Of a DNA stretch of 64,000 nucleotides, positions 13,964 to 22,342 are shown in pieces. The notes beneath the pieces are model-generated. The model was not told where the DNA came from, ran no database searches, and was given only the letters and a program-made list of their open reading frames with translations. The stretch spans positions 53,170 to 117,169 of the forward strand of contig JAAWPV010000003.1 in assembly GCA_022800215.1 (NCBI GenBank). Reading direction: 5' to 3'. Source of the DNA: Oscillospiraceae bacterium. GTDB taxonomy: Bacteria; Bacillota; Clostridia; Oscillospirales; Oscillospiraceae. The translations under genes were made by a program, and so were the position numbers. Positions within the stretch are counted from its first letter, which is position 1, and every line of letters starts with the position of its first letter.

Positions 13964-14851
13964 ATGGATTTGAACACACTGACCTCTTTTATCGCTATCG
14001 TGGATGAGGGCGGGATGACCCGGGCGGCTGAGAGCCTACACATCTCCCAGTCCGCCATGAGCAGCTCCATCAGCAAGCTGGAGCGTGAGCTGGGCGTCAC
14101 CCTTTTTGACCGCGGCGGCAAGGGCCTTCGATTGACCAGAGAGGGAGAGTTCTTCCTGATCTGGGCCCAACGGCTCAACGAAACGCTGGCCGAGGGAACG
14201 CAAATGCTCCAGGATGCCATTACTACCAGCGGCCATATCCGCATCGGCAACTGTGTGGAGAACGACGGCATCTATTACATGATCTCTTCCTTTTGCCAGC
14301 AATATCCCCATATTCAGGTCCAACTTTATGATGAAAAGGCGATTTGGAGCAACTACCGGACCTCCAAACTGGACTTTTTTGTGGTGCCTGAATCGGAAAA
14401 CCAGGGACTGCCCCACATCATGCTGGCCCGGCGGCGTAACCTTTATGTGCTGATGGGCAAGGATCACCGTTTGGCTGATCGAGTGGTGCTTCGACTGGAG
14501 GATCTGGCCAAGGAGCGCTTTGCCTTCACGGCAACCAAGAAAGGAAAGATGGACTCCATATACCGATACTACAAAACACAGCGGTTTTTACCCAATGTCG
14601 CTTTTCTGTGCGAGGGGATCGAGTGTATGCTTGACCTGATCGTCCAGACAGGAGTGGTCACCCTGGCCTACAACACTTTCCGCCGGTTCCGGCAGAGCAT
14701 GGACGGCATCGTAGCTATACCGCTGGACTGCGAGATAGAGGATTCGGAAGAAATCGTTCTGGCTTGGAAGGAGGAGCACAGCTCCCCGCTGTCCGATGTG
14801 TTCCGGGAGTTTGCAATCAACTATATGGCCAATGATATCCGACGGCGGTGA
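13964..14851 (+). CDS. LysR-family regulator 2
   Basis: 295 residues with a standard LysR helix-turn-helix (LTSFIAIVDEGGMTRAAESL, ISQSAMSSSISKLERELGVT) and a type 2 periplasmic-binding-like effector domain. It is only modestly like its upstream neighbour, so this is not a recent duplication. Tandem LysR genes ahead of one operon suggest two inducers, or hetero-regulation. A terminator at 14960-15002 separates it from the permease operon, which has its own promoter. Confidence 0.85.
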   Translation: MDLNTLTSFIAIVDEGGMTRAAESLHISQSAMSSSISKLERELGVTLFDRGGKGLRLTREGEFFLIWAQRLNETLAEGTQMLQDAITTSGHIRIGNCVENDGIYYMISSFCQQYPHIQVQLYDEKAIWSNYRTSKLDFFVVPESENQGLPHIMLARRRNLYVLMGKDHRLADRVVLRLEDLAKERFAFTATKKGKMDSIYRYYKTQRFLPNVAFLCEGIECMLDLIVQTGVVTLAYNTFRRFRQSMDGIVAIPLDCEIEDSEEIVLAWKEEHSSPLSDVFREFAINYMANDIRRR

Positions 14852-14959
14852 TTCACGCAGGTGTTTTGTGCAATATGACGGAAAAACAGGTCGAAAATCC
14901 AGGTCCAATCGGCCCAAACAACAAATTGCTTATCTTTCATAAATAGAATCGATTCACTG

Positions 14960-15002
14960 GTGGGGACTTCATGAAATGAAGTCCCCACTTATTTTCTTTT
15001 TT
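14960..15002 (+). terminator. Terminator after the tandem LysR genes
   Basis: GTGGGGACTTCAT and ATGAAGTCCCCAC pair, followed by TTATTTTCTTTTTT. Confidence 0.85.
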
Positions 15003-15025
15003 GATGTCATATAAAGAAGGTCGAT

Positions 15026-15054
15026 TTTTCAAAGAGCGTTTTCTATGCTATTGT
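15026..15054 (+). promoter_or_regulatory. Candidate promoter of the permease/hydrolase operon
   Basis: TTTTCA, 17 bases, TATTGT with TGC before the -10. The weak -35 fits an activator-dependent (LysR) promoter. Confidence 0.5.
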
Positions 15055-15128
15055 AAACTTACTCAAAGGCCTTGAGGATGCGAAGGACAATGATTTCAAT
15101 TTTATAAGAGAAAGAAGGAGAACGACAA

Positions 15129-16427
15129 ATGACCACACAAATTGCCCTTAACCTTGCGCTTTGGCTACTCCTGCTCGGCCTGATCGCATTCAGCAAGTGG
15201 GATTACGGTGTTGTCGCTCTGGGTGTCGGCCTGCTGCTGATCATTGTGGGCTGCCTGGACCCCAAAACCGCCCTTGCAAAGTTCGCTGATTCCTCTGCTG
15301 TTATGATGCCCGGCACCCTGCTGGTGGCAACGGCCTTCAGCAAAACAAAGGCTGTGGGCAAGATCTCATCCCTGCTTTATAAAGTGGGTGGCGGCAACTT
15401 CTACCGCTGCATGGCCCTCTTTATGGTCATCAACTTCCTGCTGGGCTTCCTGATGGGCGCTGCTATGACCCGGATCGCCATTGTGTATCCGCTGATCCTG
15501 GCTGTCTGTGAGCAGAACGGCAAAAAGCCCTCCAAGGTCATGTTCCCTATCGGCGCTATGCTTTTGTGTGACCAAACCAAGATCCCTATCGGCGGCGCTG
15601 CCGTTACTTATGTAAAATGGAACAACATTCTGACCAACAGCAACTATGCTTATGGCGATGCTTTTAAGATGACTGACATGTTCATCGCCGCCGCCCCCAT
15701 CTGCGTCATTATGCTCCTCTACTTCATCTTTATCGGTATGAAGATCGCTCCCGAGGAGCCTGATCGTGAAATTTCCGAGCTGTCCTTCCGTCCTCGTAAG
15801 GATGCCAAGCCTCTGACTAGCTTCCAGGAGATCTCCGCTTACGTCATCTTCCTGGGTATGGTGATCCTTCTGATCAACGCCAGCAAGCTGGGTATCGACC
15901 AGTGGGTCATCACCACCGGCTGTGCCATCGGTATGTATATGACCGGCGTTCTTTCCTTTGCCGATGGTAAAAATGCCTTCCCCTTCAGCATTCTGTTCCT
16001 GTACATCGGCGCTATCATGATGGGCGCTGCCCTGGTCCAGACCGGTACCGGCGCTTGGATCGGCAACATCGTGGCCTCCATGCTGGGCGACCACCCCTCC
16101 TCCTTCGTCATGTACATGGCCTTCTCCGTGGTGTGTATTGTCCTCACCCAGTTTATGAACAACGGCGCCACTGCTGAGCTTTTGTTCCCCATTGCCATTG
16201 CGGTTTGTAACTCCGTGGGCTGCAGCGCCCTGGGTGTTATCCTGGCCATCTCCGCCGCTTCCCTGACGGCCTGGTTTACCCCCACTGCTACCATCATCAT
16301 GCCCATGATCATTGACGGCGGCGGTTACAGCACCAAGACCCTTCTCAAGCAAGGCCTGCCCCCTGCCATACTGAAAACAGTCTGCTCCTGTCTCTGGATC
16401 GCGTTCCTGTTCCCCGCCTGGGGCTGA
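15129..16427 (+). CDS. Ion-transporter-superfamily permease 1 (SLC13/ArsB-like)
   Basis: 432 residues and about eleven hydrophobic segments. Two inverted halves each carry polar turns, including CDQTKIPIGGAAVTYV in the first half and TQFMNNGATAELLFP in the second, as in divalent-anion/sodium symporters of the SLC13/IT superfamily. It probably imports a carboxylate with sodium. AAGGAG lies eight bases before the ATG. First gene of a five-gene operon with a PHP-like hydrolase, a MatC-like carrier, an esterase and a related permease. The N-terminal MTTQ opening is shared with permease 3. Confidence 0.75.
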   Translation: MTTQIALNLALWLLLLGLIAFSKWDYGVVALGVGLLLIIVGCLDPKTALAKFADSSAVMMPGTLLVATAFSKTKAVGKISSLLYKVGGGNFYRCMALFMVINFLLGFLMGAAMTRIAIVYPLILAVCEQNGKKPSKVMFPIGAMLLCDQTKIPIGGAAVTYVKWNNILTNSNYAYGDAFKMTDMFIAAAPICVIMLLYFIFIGMKIAPEEPDREISELSFRPRKDAKPLTSFQEISAYVIFLGMVILLINASKLGIDQWVITTGCAIGMYMTGVLSFADGKNAFPFSILFLYIGAIMMGAALVQTGTGAWIGNIVASMLGDHPSSFVMYMAFSVVCIVLTQFMNNGATAELLFPIAIAVCNSVGCSALGVILAISAASLTAWFTPTATIIMPMIIDGGGYSTKTLLKQGLPPAILKTVCSCLWIAFLFPAWG

Positions 16428-16474
16428 GCAAAAACATGGTAAGTTATCTGTTATTTTATTTATGAGGTGAAAAT

Positions 16475-18484
16475 ATGAGCAATCAAATCATCAATTGGAC
16501 TGGTGAAGACGGCCGCAAGTGGCGCGCCGAAATGGGCATTCTGAACGAGCAGCCCTCCATCCGTTCCATCAGCTACGAGAGCAACGGCGCCTGGATCACC
16601 CTGGCCACCGATCTGGTTCCCCAGTTCAAGGTCATTACCTCTGAGCGGACCAAGATCAACCCCCAGCGGGAGAAAGGTCTTGCCCCCGGTGAGGAGCTGG
16701 ACTACCAGTGGGACACCTACTCCGACGATCCCTTCAGCCGCAAGGACAAGGTGAAGCAGGCCAACGCCACCTTCGCCACCACCAAGATGGAAGTGAAGCA
16801 GGACGGCAACCACACTACCGTTACCTTTGATGGCTTGACTCTGGGCCAGTTCACCGGCGGCTGTGAGTTCCATTTCTTCAGCGGCACCAACCTCATCCGG
16901 ATGGAGGCCGTGGCCTCCACCGAGGAGGACGGCGTTGCTTACCTCTACCACGCCGGTTTGGACGGTTTTGATATCGGCCAGCTTTATTATGTGACTCCCA
17001 AGCGCCGCGAGGTGCTGGAGCGTCCCGGCCTGCGCACCAACTCCGGCCCCGACCGGGACCGTCAGCGGGTGGACGCCCGGGGCCGGGTGCTGACCCTGGG
17101 CCTGGAGAATGGCTCCATGGCCACCTTCCCCTCTCCCCACCGCTTCTTCTGGGGTGCCCAGACAGAGAACATCGTGGGCTTCAACTACTACATCCGCCGG
17201 GCCATGAGCGACAAAATGGCCATCGGTATCCGCCACAACATGGAGGAGGAGCACTTCAACGTCCGTTGGCCCGGCTACAACGCCAAGCCCGGCACCCGCC
17301 AGCACATGGCCGCCTTCTTTATGCCCACCGCCGATACCGTGTACGCCACCCGGGCCATGGTCATGAAGTACACCAACTTCGACCACCTGCGTCCCCTGCC
17401 CGGTTACAAGCGCCTGGGCGCCCACATGCACGTGGCTACCCACGCCGCCTGGATGCGGGATCCCCGGGTTCAGCGTCCCTGGGAGCTGCTGACCCGTGAG
17501 AATGGCTTTGATATCTTTGCCCCCTGCGACTTCTGGGCTGAGGGCCGCTGCGACGACAACAAGGAGGGCCGTAAGAGCGACCTGGAGCGCTATCAGGCTA
17601 CCGCCAAGTTCTGCAGCACCCCCGACTACCTGGTGGTGCCCGCCGAGGAGCTGGCCGTCATGGGCAAGGACCGCTCCAAGGAGCTGATCCCCTACCACTG
17701 CATGGTGTTCCCCTCCAAGCCCATGCTCTATTCCCGCTGGCGTGACGATGACCAGGAGTTTGCCGAGAAGCTGCCCGACGGCCGTACCTACTATCACCTG
17801 AAGTCCGCCGATGACTTCGTGGAGATGTGCCGCCGGGAGGACTGCTTTATCCTCATGCCCCACCCCGACACCAAGGCCAACGACGGTCTGCCCTATGACT
17901 GCCGGGACAAGGCCTGGTTCACTGACGAGCGGTGGTTCGGCGTGGGCTGCCGTCAGCTTCCCGCCGACAACTCCGTGCCCACCATGATCAGCGGCCGGAG
18001 CGAGCGGGTGTGGAACGACATCAACAACTGGGCCGACCGTCCCAAGTACATCATCAGCGAGCTGGACACCTACACCAAGGTGGAAGAGCGGGAGGAGGAC
18101 TGGGAGCTCTACAACCAGACCAACTGTACCTACGTGCAGCTTGATGAGCTTCCCAGCGCCGACAACTGGCAGCCGCTGGTAGACGCCCTTCGGGAGGGCC
18201 GTCACTTCTACTCCACCGGCGAGGTGCTGCTGGAGAGCGGTACCATTGAGGACGGCAAAGCCAAGGCTACCTTCAGCTGGACTTACCCCCTGATGTACGC
18301 TCAGTTGGTGTACTCCGACGGTGAAAACGTGAGCACCGTGGACATTCCTCAGAACGACTGCGTGCCCTTCGGCAAGGCTGATTTCGAGTTCAGCTTCCCC
18401 AAGGGGATGAAGTGGGCCCGTGTGCTGGCCGTGGATATCGCCGGCAATGCCGCCTTCGGTATGCCCGTGTTCCTGAGAAAGTAA
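16475..18484 (+). CDS. Large two-domain protein with PHP-like (CehA/McbA-type) metallohydrolase
   Basis: 669 residues without a signal peptide. The first 300 or so are beta-rich and unassigned. The second part begins with a metal-site-like AHMHVATH at about 315-322 and continues with FDIFAPCDFWAEG, LIPYHCMVFPSKP, LMPHPDTKA near 460 and GRHFYSTGEV, an order typical of PHP-superfamily hydrolases of the CehA/McbA group, which cleave esters, carbamates or phosphoesters. GAGGTG precedes the ATG by five bases. Between two permease genes, so it probably acts on an imported substrate. The metal ligands are proposed by pattern only. Confidence 0.6.
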   Translation: MSNQIINWTGEDGRKWRAEMGILNEQPSIRSISYESNGAWITLATDLVPQFKVITSERTKINPQREKGLAPGEELDYQWDTYSDDPFSRKDKVKQANATFATTKMEVKQDGNHTTVTFDGLTLGQFTGGCEFHFFSGTNLIRMEAVASTEEDGVAYLYHAGLDGFDIGQLYYVTPKRREVLERPGLRTNSGPDRDRQRVDARGRVLTLGLENGSMATFPSPHRFFWGAQTENIVGFNYYIRRAMSDKMAIGIRHNMEEEHFNVRWPGYNAKPGTRQHMAAFFMPTADTVYATRAMVMKYTNFDHLRPLPGYKRLGAHMHVATHAAWMRDPRVQRPWELLTRENGFDIFAPCDFWAEGRCDDNKEGRKSDLERYQATAKFCSTPDYLVVPAEELAVMGKDRSKELIPYHCMVFPSKPMLYSRWRDDDQEFAEKLPDGRTYYHLKSADDFVEMCRREDCFILMPHPDTKANDGLPYDCRDKAWFTDERWFGVGCRQLPADNSVPTMISGRSERVWNDINNWADRPKYIISELDTYTKVEEREEDWELYNQTNCTYVQLDELPSADNWQPLVDALREGRHFYSTGEVLLESGTIEDGKAKATFSWTYPLMYAQLVYSDGENVSTVDIPQNDCVPFGKADFEFSFPKGMKWARVLAVDIAGNAAFGMPVFLRK

Positions 18485-18500
18485 ACCTTTTCATTTGCTA

Positions 18501-18556
18501 CCCTCCCTATTATGCCATGGAGCGAGGCAAAACGCCTCGCTCCATGGCATCCCCCT
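18501..18556 (+). repeat. Intercistronic hairpin element, copy 1
   Basis: ACCCTCCC, then a perfect 17-base-pair stem (18512-18528 with 18534-18550), then ATGGCATCCCCCTA, which repeats after the next gene. There is no T run, so it is not a simple terminator; it may stabilise or punctuate the mRNA. Confidence 0.6.
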
Positions 18557-18594
18557 AATAAGAAGTAAAAATGAAAATGAAAGGGGCGACAACC

Positions 18595-19854
18595 GTGGAA
18601 AATTATTGGTCAATCATCTCTCTGGTCGGATTGGTCTCCGTAGTCTTTATTGCCAACAAAAAGAACATCAACGTGGGCTTGGTGGGCATCGCCATGGCGA
18701 TGCTGATTGGTACTATGGCCGGAATGAAAGCCAAGGCTATCATCGGCGGCTTCAACTCCACCCTCTTTGTGCGGGCCATGGGTATGCAGTGCCTCATCGC
18801 TGTGGCCAAGCTCAACGGCACCCTGGAATGCGTTTCCAAGCGGATCGTAAAGCTGGGCAGTGGCCGCGCCATCAAGGTGTTCCCCATTCTGCTGTTCTTT
18901 GCCCTTCTGCTCTGTGAGTATCTGGGGACTGGCGTATTCTCCATGGCCATGCCTATCCTCTGCGCCTTGGCCTTCGAGATGGGGATGCCTGTGCTGAAGG
19001 TAGTGGGCATTGGCCTCATCACCATGAGCGGTGCGGGCACCTCCCCCTACGCGCCTCCCGGCATTATCCTGAGAGGCTTGGCTGAGGATGCCGGGCTGAC
19101 CGTCAACCTTTGGAACACGGCCTTCTCCGGCTTTATTGTCTCCACCACCATTTTTATTATTTTCTATTTTATATGGGGCTGGCACAAGCAGTCCCCCATC
19201 CAACTGAAGACGGAACTGAAGGCGGAGCCCCTCAACTGGAAGCAGTGGGCCACCATCGCCGGCTATGCCGTGTTCGTGTTCTGTAACCTGGGCCTGGGTA
19301 TCGACACTGCGGTCACCCCCATTATTGTGGCCCTGGTTCTCTGCCTGATCGGTGCGGGAGACGGTACCCAGCTCATCAAGCGTCTACCCTTCAACTCTCT
19401 CATCATGGTAGGCGGCATGACCATCATGGTGGGTGTGGTCAACTCCCTGGGCGGCATTGATATCATTATCAACGGCCTGTCCCTGGTGGCCACCAAGACC
19501 CTGGCCCCCGGCCTGATGGCTGGCCTGGCCAGTTGTATGAGCGTGATCTCCTCGGCCCAAGGCGTGGTGCTTCCCACGTTGGTGCCCACCGTGGGCGGCC
19601 TCTGCGAAGCAATGCCCGGTCTGGCACCCCAGACGCTGATCACCGCCATCGGTCTCGGCGCCTATGCCACCGGCATTTCTCCCCTCTCTACCACCGGCGG
19701 CAACGTGCTGGCCAACTATGGCACCGTTTACGGTCCCACCCCCGAAGAGGAAAAAAAGCTGTTCAACCAGCTCCTGATTATGGCTGGACTCCAGTTGCTG
19801 GCTTACACGGTGGCAGGCTTTGTGGGAGTCTACTCCATCATTCTTTTTAACTAA
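18595..19854 (+). CDS. MatC-like dicarboxylate carrier (permease 2)
   Basis: 419 residues, hydrophobic throughout. The opening (NVGLVGIAMAMLIGTMAGMK, then FNSTLFVRAMGMQCLIAVAK and NGTLE) matches the MatC N-terminal domain of malonate/dicarboxylate carriers. I prefer GTG 18595, which has AAAGGGG eight bases upstream, over ATG 18571, which lacks a good site. It differs in family from permeases 1 and 3 in the operon and is flanked on both sides by the same intercistronic element, which could mark a separately inserted gene. Confidence 0.7.
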   Translation: MENYWSIISLVGLVSVVFIANKKNINVGLVGIAMAMLIGTMAGMKAKAIIGGFNSTLFVRAMGMQCLIAVAKLNGTLECVSKRIVKLGSGRAIKVFPILLFFALLLCEYLGTGVFSMAMPILCALAFEMGMPVLKVVGIGLITMSGAGTSPYAPPGIILRGLAEDAGLTVNLWNTAFSGFIVSTTIFIIFYFIWGWHKQSPIQLKTELKAEPLNWKQWATIAGYAVFVFCNLGLGIDTAVTPIIVALVLCLIGAGDGTQLIKRLPFNSLIMVGGMTIMVGVVNSLGGIDIIINGLSLVATKTLAPGLMAGLASCMSVISSAQGVVLPTLVPTVGGLCEAMPGLAPQTLITAIGLGAYATGISPLSTTGGNVLANYGTVYGPTPEEEKKLFNQLLIMAGLQLLAYTVAGFVGVYSIILFN

Positions 19855-19882
19855 AATAACTCTCTCTGCGTGTAATATTGCG

Positions 19883-19938
19883 TACCCTCCCAACGTCATC
19901 GGGTGGGGCAAATTGCCCCACCCTATGGCATCCCCCTA
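19883..19938 (+). repeat. Intercistronic hairpin element, copy 2
   Basis: TACCCTCCC, then the 23-base hairpin GGGTGGGGCAA-A-TTGCCCCACCC, then ATGGCATCCCCCTA. The flanks match copy 1 while the stem sequence is wholly different, so pairing is conserved but not sequence. Confidence 0.6.
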
Positions 19939-19962
19939 TGTAGGTAAGAAAGGATTGATCGT

Positions 19963-20874
19963 ATGCGAACAAGGATCGACCCGGGGCGGGCCCGTCCCAC
20001 ACTGACCATGATGGATGACATCTGTTATTCCCATGTGACTGATCTGGAGGGCAATCCGCTGGACCTTACCCTATCCCTTCTGACCATTCGCCGTCCGCCC
20101 CGCCGCCCGGGACAGCCGGAGCCGCCCAAGGCTCCTGCCATTGTCTGGGTCAACGGAAATGGTTGGCGGACGCCTTATCCCTCCAGAAATATGATGGTGC
20201 CCGAATTGACCTTCCTGGCCTATCAGGGCTTTGTGGTAGCCAGCGTTTACTACCGTACCAGTGACCAGGGGAAATTTCCCGCTCAGGTCATTGATATCAA
20301 GACAGCGGTCCGCTTTCTGCGGGCCAACGCGGATAAGTACGGCATCGACCCGGAGCGCATCGGAGTCTACGGCCGGTCCGCCGGCGGCCACGTCACTTCC
20401 TTTGTGGCCATGAACACCGACGACTTTATTTCCGACGAGTGGAGCGGGTATTCCTCCAAGATCCAGGCTGCCTGCGATATGTTCGGCCCTGTGGACATGA
20501 CGGTGACCGTCCGGGAAAACACAGAGCGCGTCAAACGGCCCGATTCCCGTTGGCACAGCATGGAGGAGACTTACGACGCCAAGCTGCTGGGCTGGGACGG
20601 CAGCGTGGAAACGCTGCTGGAACGGGCCGCAGTGGCCAGCCCTATCAACTACATTAACGACGGCATGTGCCCCATACTTATCATGCATGGTGAAGAGGAC
20701 AACTCTGTTCCCATGAGGATCAGCGAGGATTTCTATACCCGTATTGTGGAGAAGGGTATGGGAGACCGCGCCGACCTTTACATTCTGGCCCATGCAGGTC
20801 ATGGCTCCCCGGAATTCTATCAAGATTCTACCCGGGAAATTCTGCTTGCATTTTTTGAGCGCTGCCTAAGCTAA
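19963..20874 (+). CDS. Alpha/beta-hydrolase esterase (BD-FAE-like)
   Basis: 303 residues without a signal peptide. The nucleophile elbow GRSAGGH gives Ser139; HGEEDNSVP supplies Asp246 and AHAGHGSPEF supplies His280. The oxyanion-hole segment reads VWVNGNGW (61-68) where relatives have HGGG. The closest style is the BD-FAE/acetyl-xylan and feruloyl esterase group of alpha/beta hydrolases. It is likely to cleave an ester after import by the operon's permeases. AAAGGA lies eight bases before the ATG. Confidence 0.75.
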   Translation: MRTRIDPGRARPTLTMMDDICYSHVTDLEGNPLDLTLSLLTIRRPPRRPGQPEPPKAPAIVWVNGNGWRTPYPSRNMMVPELTFLAYQGFVVASVYYRTSDQGKFPAQVIDIKTAVRFLRANADKYGIDPERIGVYGRSAGGHVTSFVAMNTDDFISDEWSGYSSKIQAACDMFGPVDMTVTVRENTERVKRPDSRWHSMEETYDAKLLGWDGSVETLLERAAVASPINYINDGMCPILIMHGEEDNSVPMRISEDFYTRIVEKGMGDRADLYILAHAGHGSPEFYQDSTREILLAFFERCLS

Positions 20875-20922
20875 ACCTGTCGTATTTGATTCATTCAAGA
20901 GAAAGAGAAAGGGGAACTGATA

Positions 20923-22239
20923 ATGACGACACAAATGTGGATCATTCTTGCTGTATTTGTAATATTCCTTACCCTTGTACTCTCAGGAAAGGCCAAAATC
21001 CATGTGGCCGTCCTGCTTATCCCCATTGTTCTTGAAATCACCCAGGTGCTGACCTTCCAGGAGGCATGGAGCGGCTTGACCAACTCCTCAGTTATCATGA
21101 TGGCCTCCATGTTTGTGGTCTGCGCCGGTCTAAACCGGACCACCCTCGTAGCTAAGCTGAGCCGTGCCATTATCAAGCCCGGCGCCAGTGACCTTCAGAT
21201 CATGCTGGGTATGCTGATCCCCATTATTTTCCTGGGCCTGTTTATCAATGGCATGGCCATCTGCATGATCGTGATTCCCTTGCTGAGCCAGGTTTGTGCC
21301 GAGCAGAAAAAGCCTATGAGCAAGTTTGTGTTCCCTGTGACCATGCTTATTGGCATCTGGATGGGGGCCTTTCCCATCGGCGGAAACGCCGCCAGCTACA
21401 TTACCCTGAACACCATTGTGGAAAACCTGGGCGGCGTGGGGACCTTTGACTATTTTACCAATCTGGTGGTCCGCATTCCTTACCTCATTATCGGTACCAT
21501 TTTGGTCCTTGCTATCGGTGTGAAAATCGCGCCGGATAATGGCAATATCCCCGCCATTGCGGGCCAGGCCGAGGCCAATGCCCCCGCCGGCCGTAAGGGC
21601 GGCAGCGCTCCCGTGACCCCGGAGATCGAAAAGCGCATTATGATCATTTTTACCGCCACCGTTCTGGGCATCATCGGCTGTGCTCTGGCTGGTGTGTTCG
21701 GGGTAAAGGGCCTTCAGGTCTGGTATCCCGCCATGCTGGGCGCCGTTCTGATGGTCCTCACCGGCTGCATGAGTGACCGGGAAGCCATCGGCGCCATGGG
21801 GAATCCCGTCGTCTTTCTGACCATCGGCAATCTGCCATTGGCTACCGCCCTTACCAAGACCGGCGCCGACCAGTTGATTGCCGACCTGTTCAACAAGACG
21901 TTCGGCCATATGAACCCCATTATCATCATGGCAGCTATGTTCCTTATTTCCATGATCCTGACCCAGTTCCTTACCAATGCCGCCGTCAGCAACGTATTCC
22001 GTATGCTGGCCGCTATCCTCTGCGTCCAGAATGGCTGGGATCCCCGGGGTCTCATGCTGGCCGCCATTCGCGGCTCCGACTGCGGCTTTATGTACCCGGT
22101 AGCCAATCCCGCATTCACCTATGCTCACGAGGCCGGCGGCTACACGGTCAAACAGCATTTTAAGATGGGCTTTGTCTACTCGATTGTTTGGTTCGCCATC
22201 TTCGTAGTGTACGTGCCTATTGTATTTCCCTTAGTTTAA
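20923..22239 (+). CDS. Ion-transporter-superfamily permease 3 (SLC13/ArsB-like)
   Basis: 438 residues. The topology resembles permease 1, with the second-half signature TQFLTNAAVSNVFRMLAAIL where permease 1 has TQFMNNGATAELLFP, and a polar loop (ANAPAGRKGGSAPVTPEIEK) between the halves. A sodium-coupled carboxylate uptake role is likely. AAAGGGG lies eight bases before the ATG. It is the last gene of the operon; a strong terminator follows. Confidence 0.75.
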   Translation: MTTQMWIILAVFVIFLTLVLSGKAKIHVAVLLIPIVLEITQVLTFQEAWSGLTNSSVIMMASMFVVCAGLNRTTLVAKLSRAIIKPGASDLQIMLGMLIPIIFLGLFINGMAICMIVIPLLSQVCAEQKKPMSKFVFPVTMLIGIWMGAFPIGGNAASYITLNTIVENLGGVGTFDYFTNLVVRIPYLIIGTILVLAIGVKIAPDNGNIPAIAGQAEANAPAGRKGGSAPVTPEIEKRIMIIFTATVLGIIGCALAGVFGVKGLQVWYPAMLGAVLMVLTGCMSDREAIGAMGNPVVFLTIGNLPLATALTKTGADQLIADLFNKTFGHMNPIIIMAAMFLISMILTQFLTNAAVSNVFRMLAAILCVQNGWDPRGLMLAAIRGSDCGFMYPVANPAFTYAHEAGGYTVKQHFKMGFVYSIVWFAIFVVYVPIVFPLV

Positions 22240-22280
22240 AACGCACCCCTCTGCGTTTTAATAAATTACTCTCCTTTGTT

Positions 22281-22323
22281 ACCACAAGGACCTGCCATAA
22301 AATGGCAGGTCCTTGTGGTTTAT
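22281..22323 (+). terminator. Terminator of the permease/hydrolase operon and of DUF1846
   Basis: ACCACAAGGACCTGCCAT and ATGGCAGGTCCTTGTGGT pair perfectly across a short A loop, followed by TTAT. Confidence 0.8.
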
Positions 22324-22342
22324 ATGAGAATGATGTCGAAAA

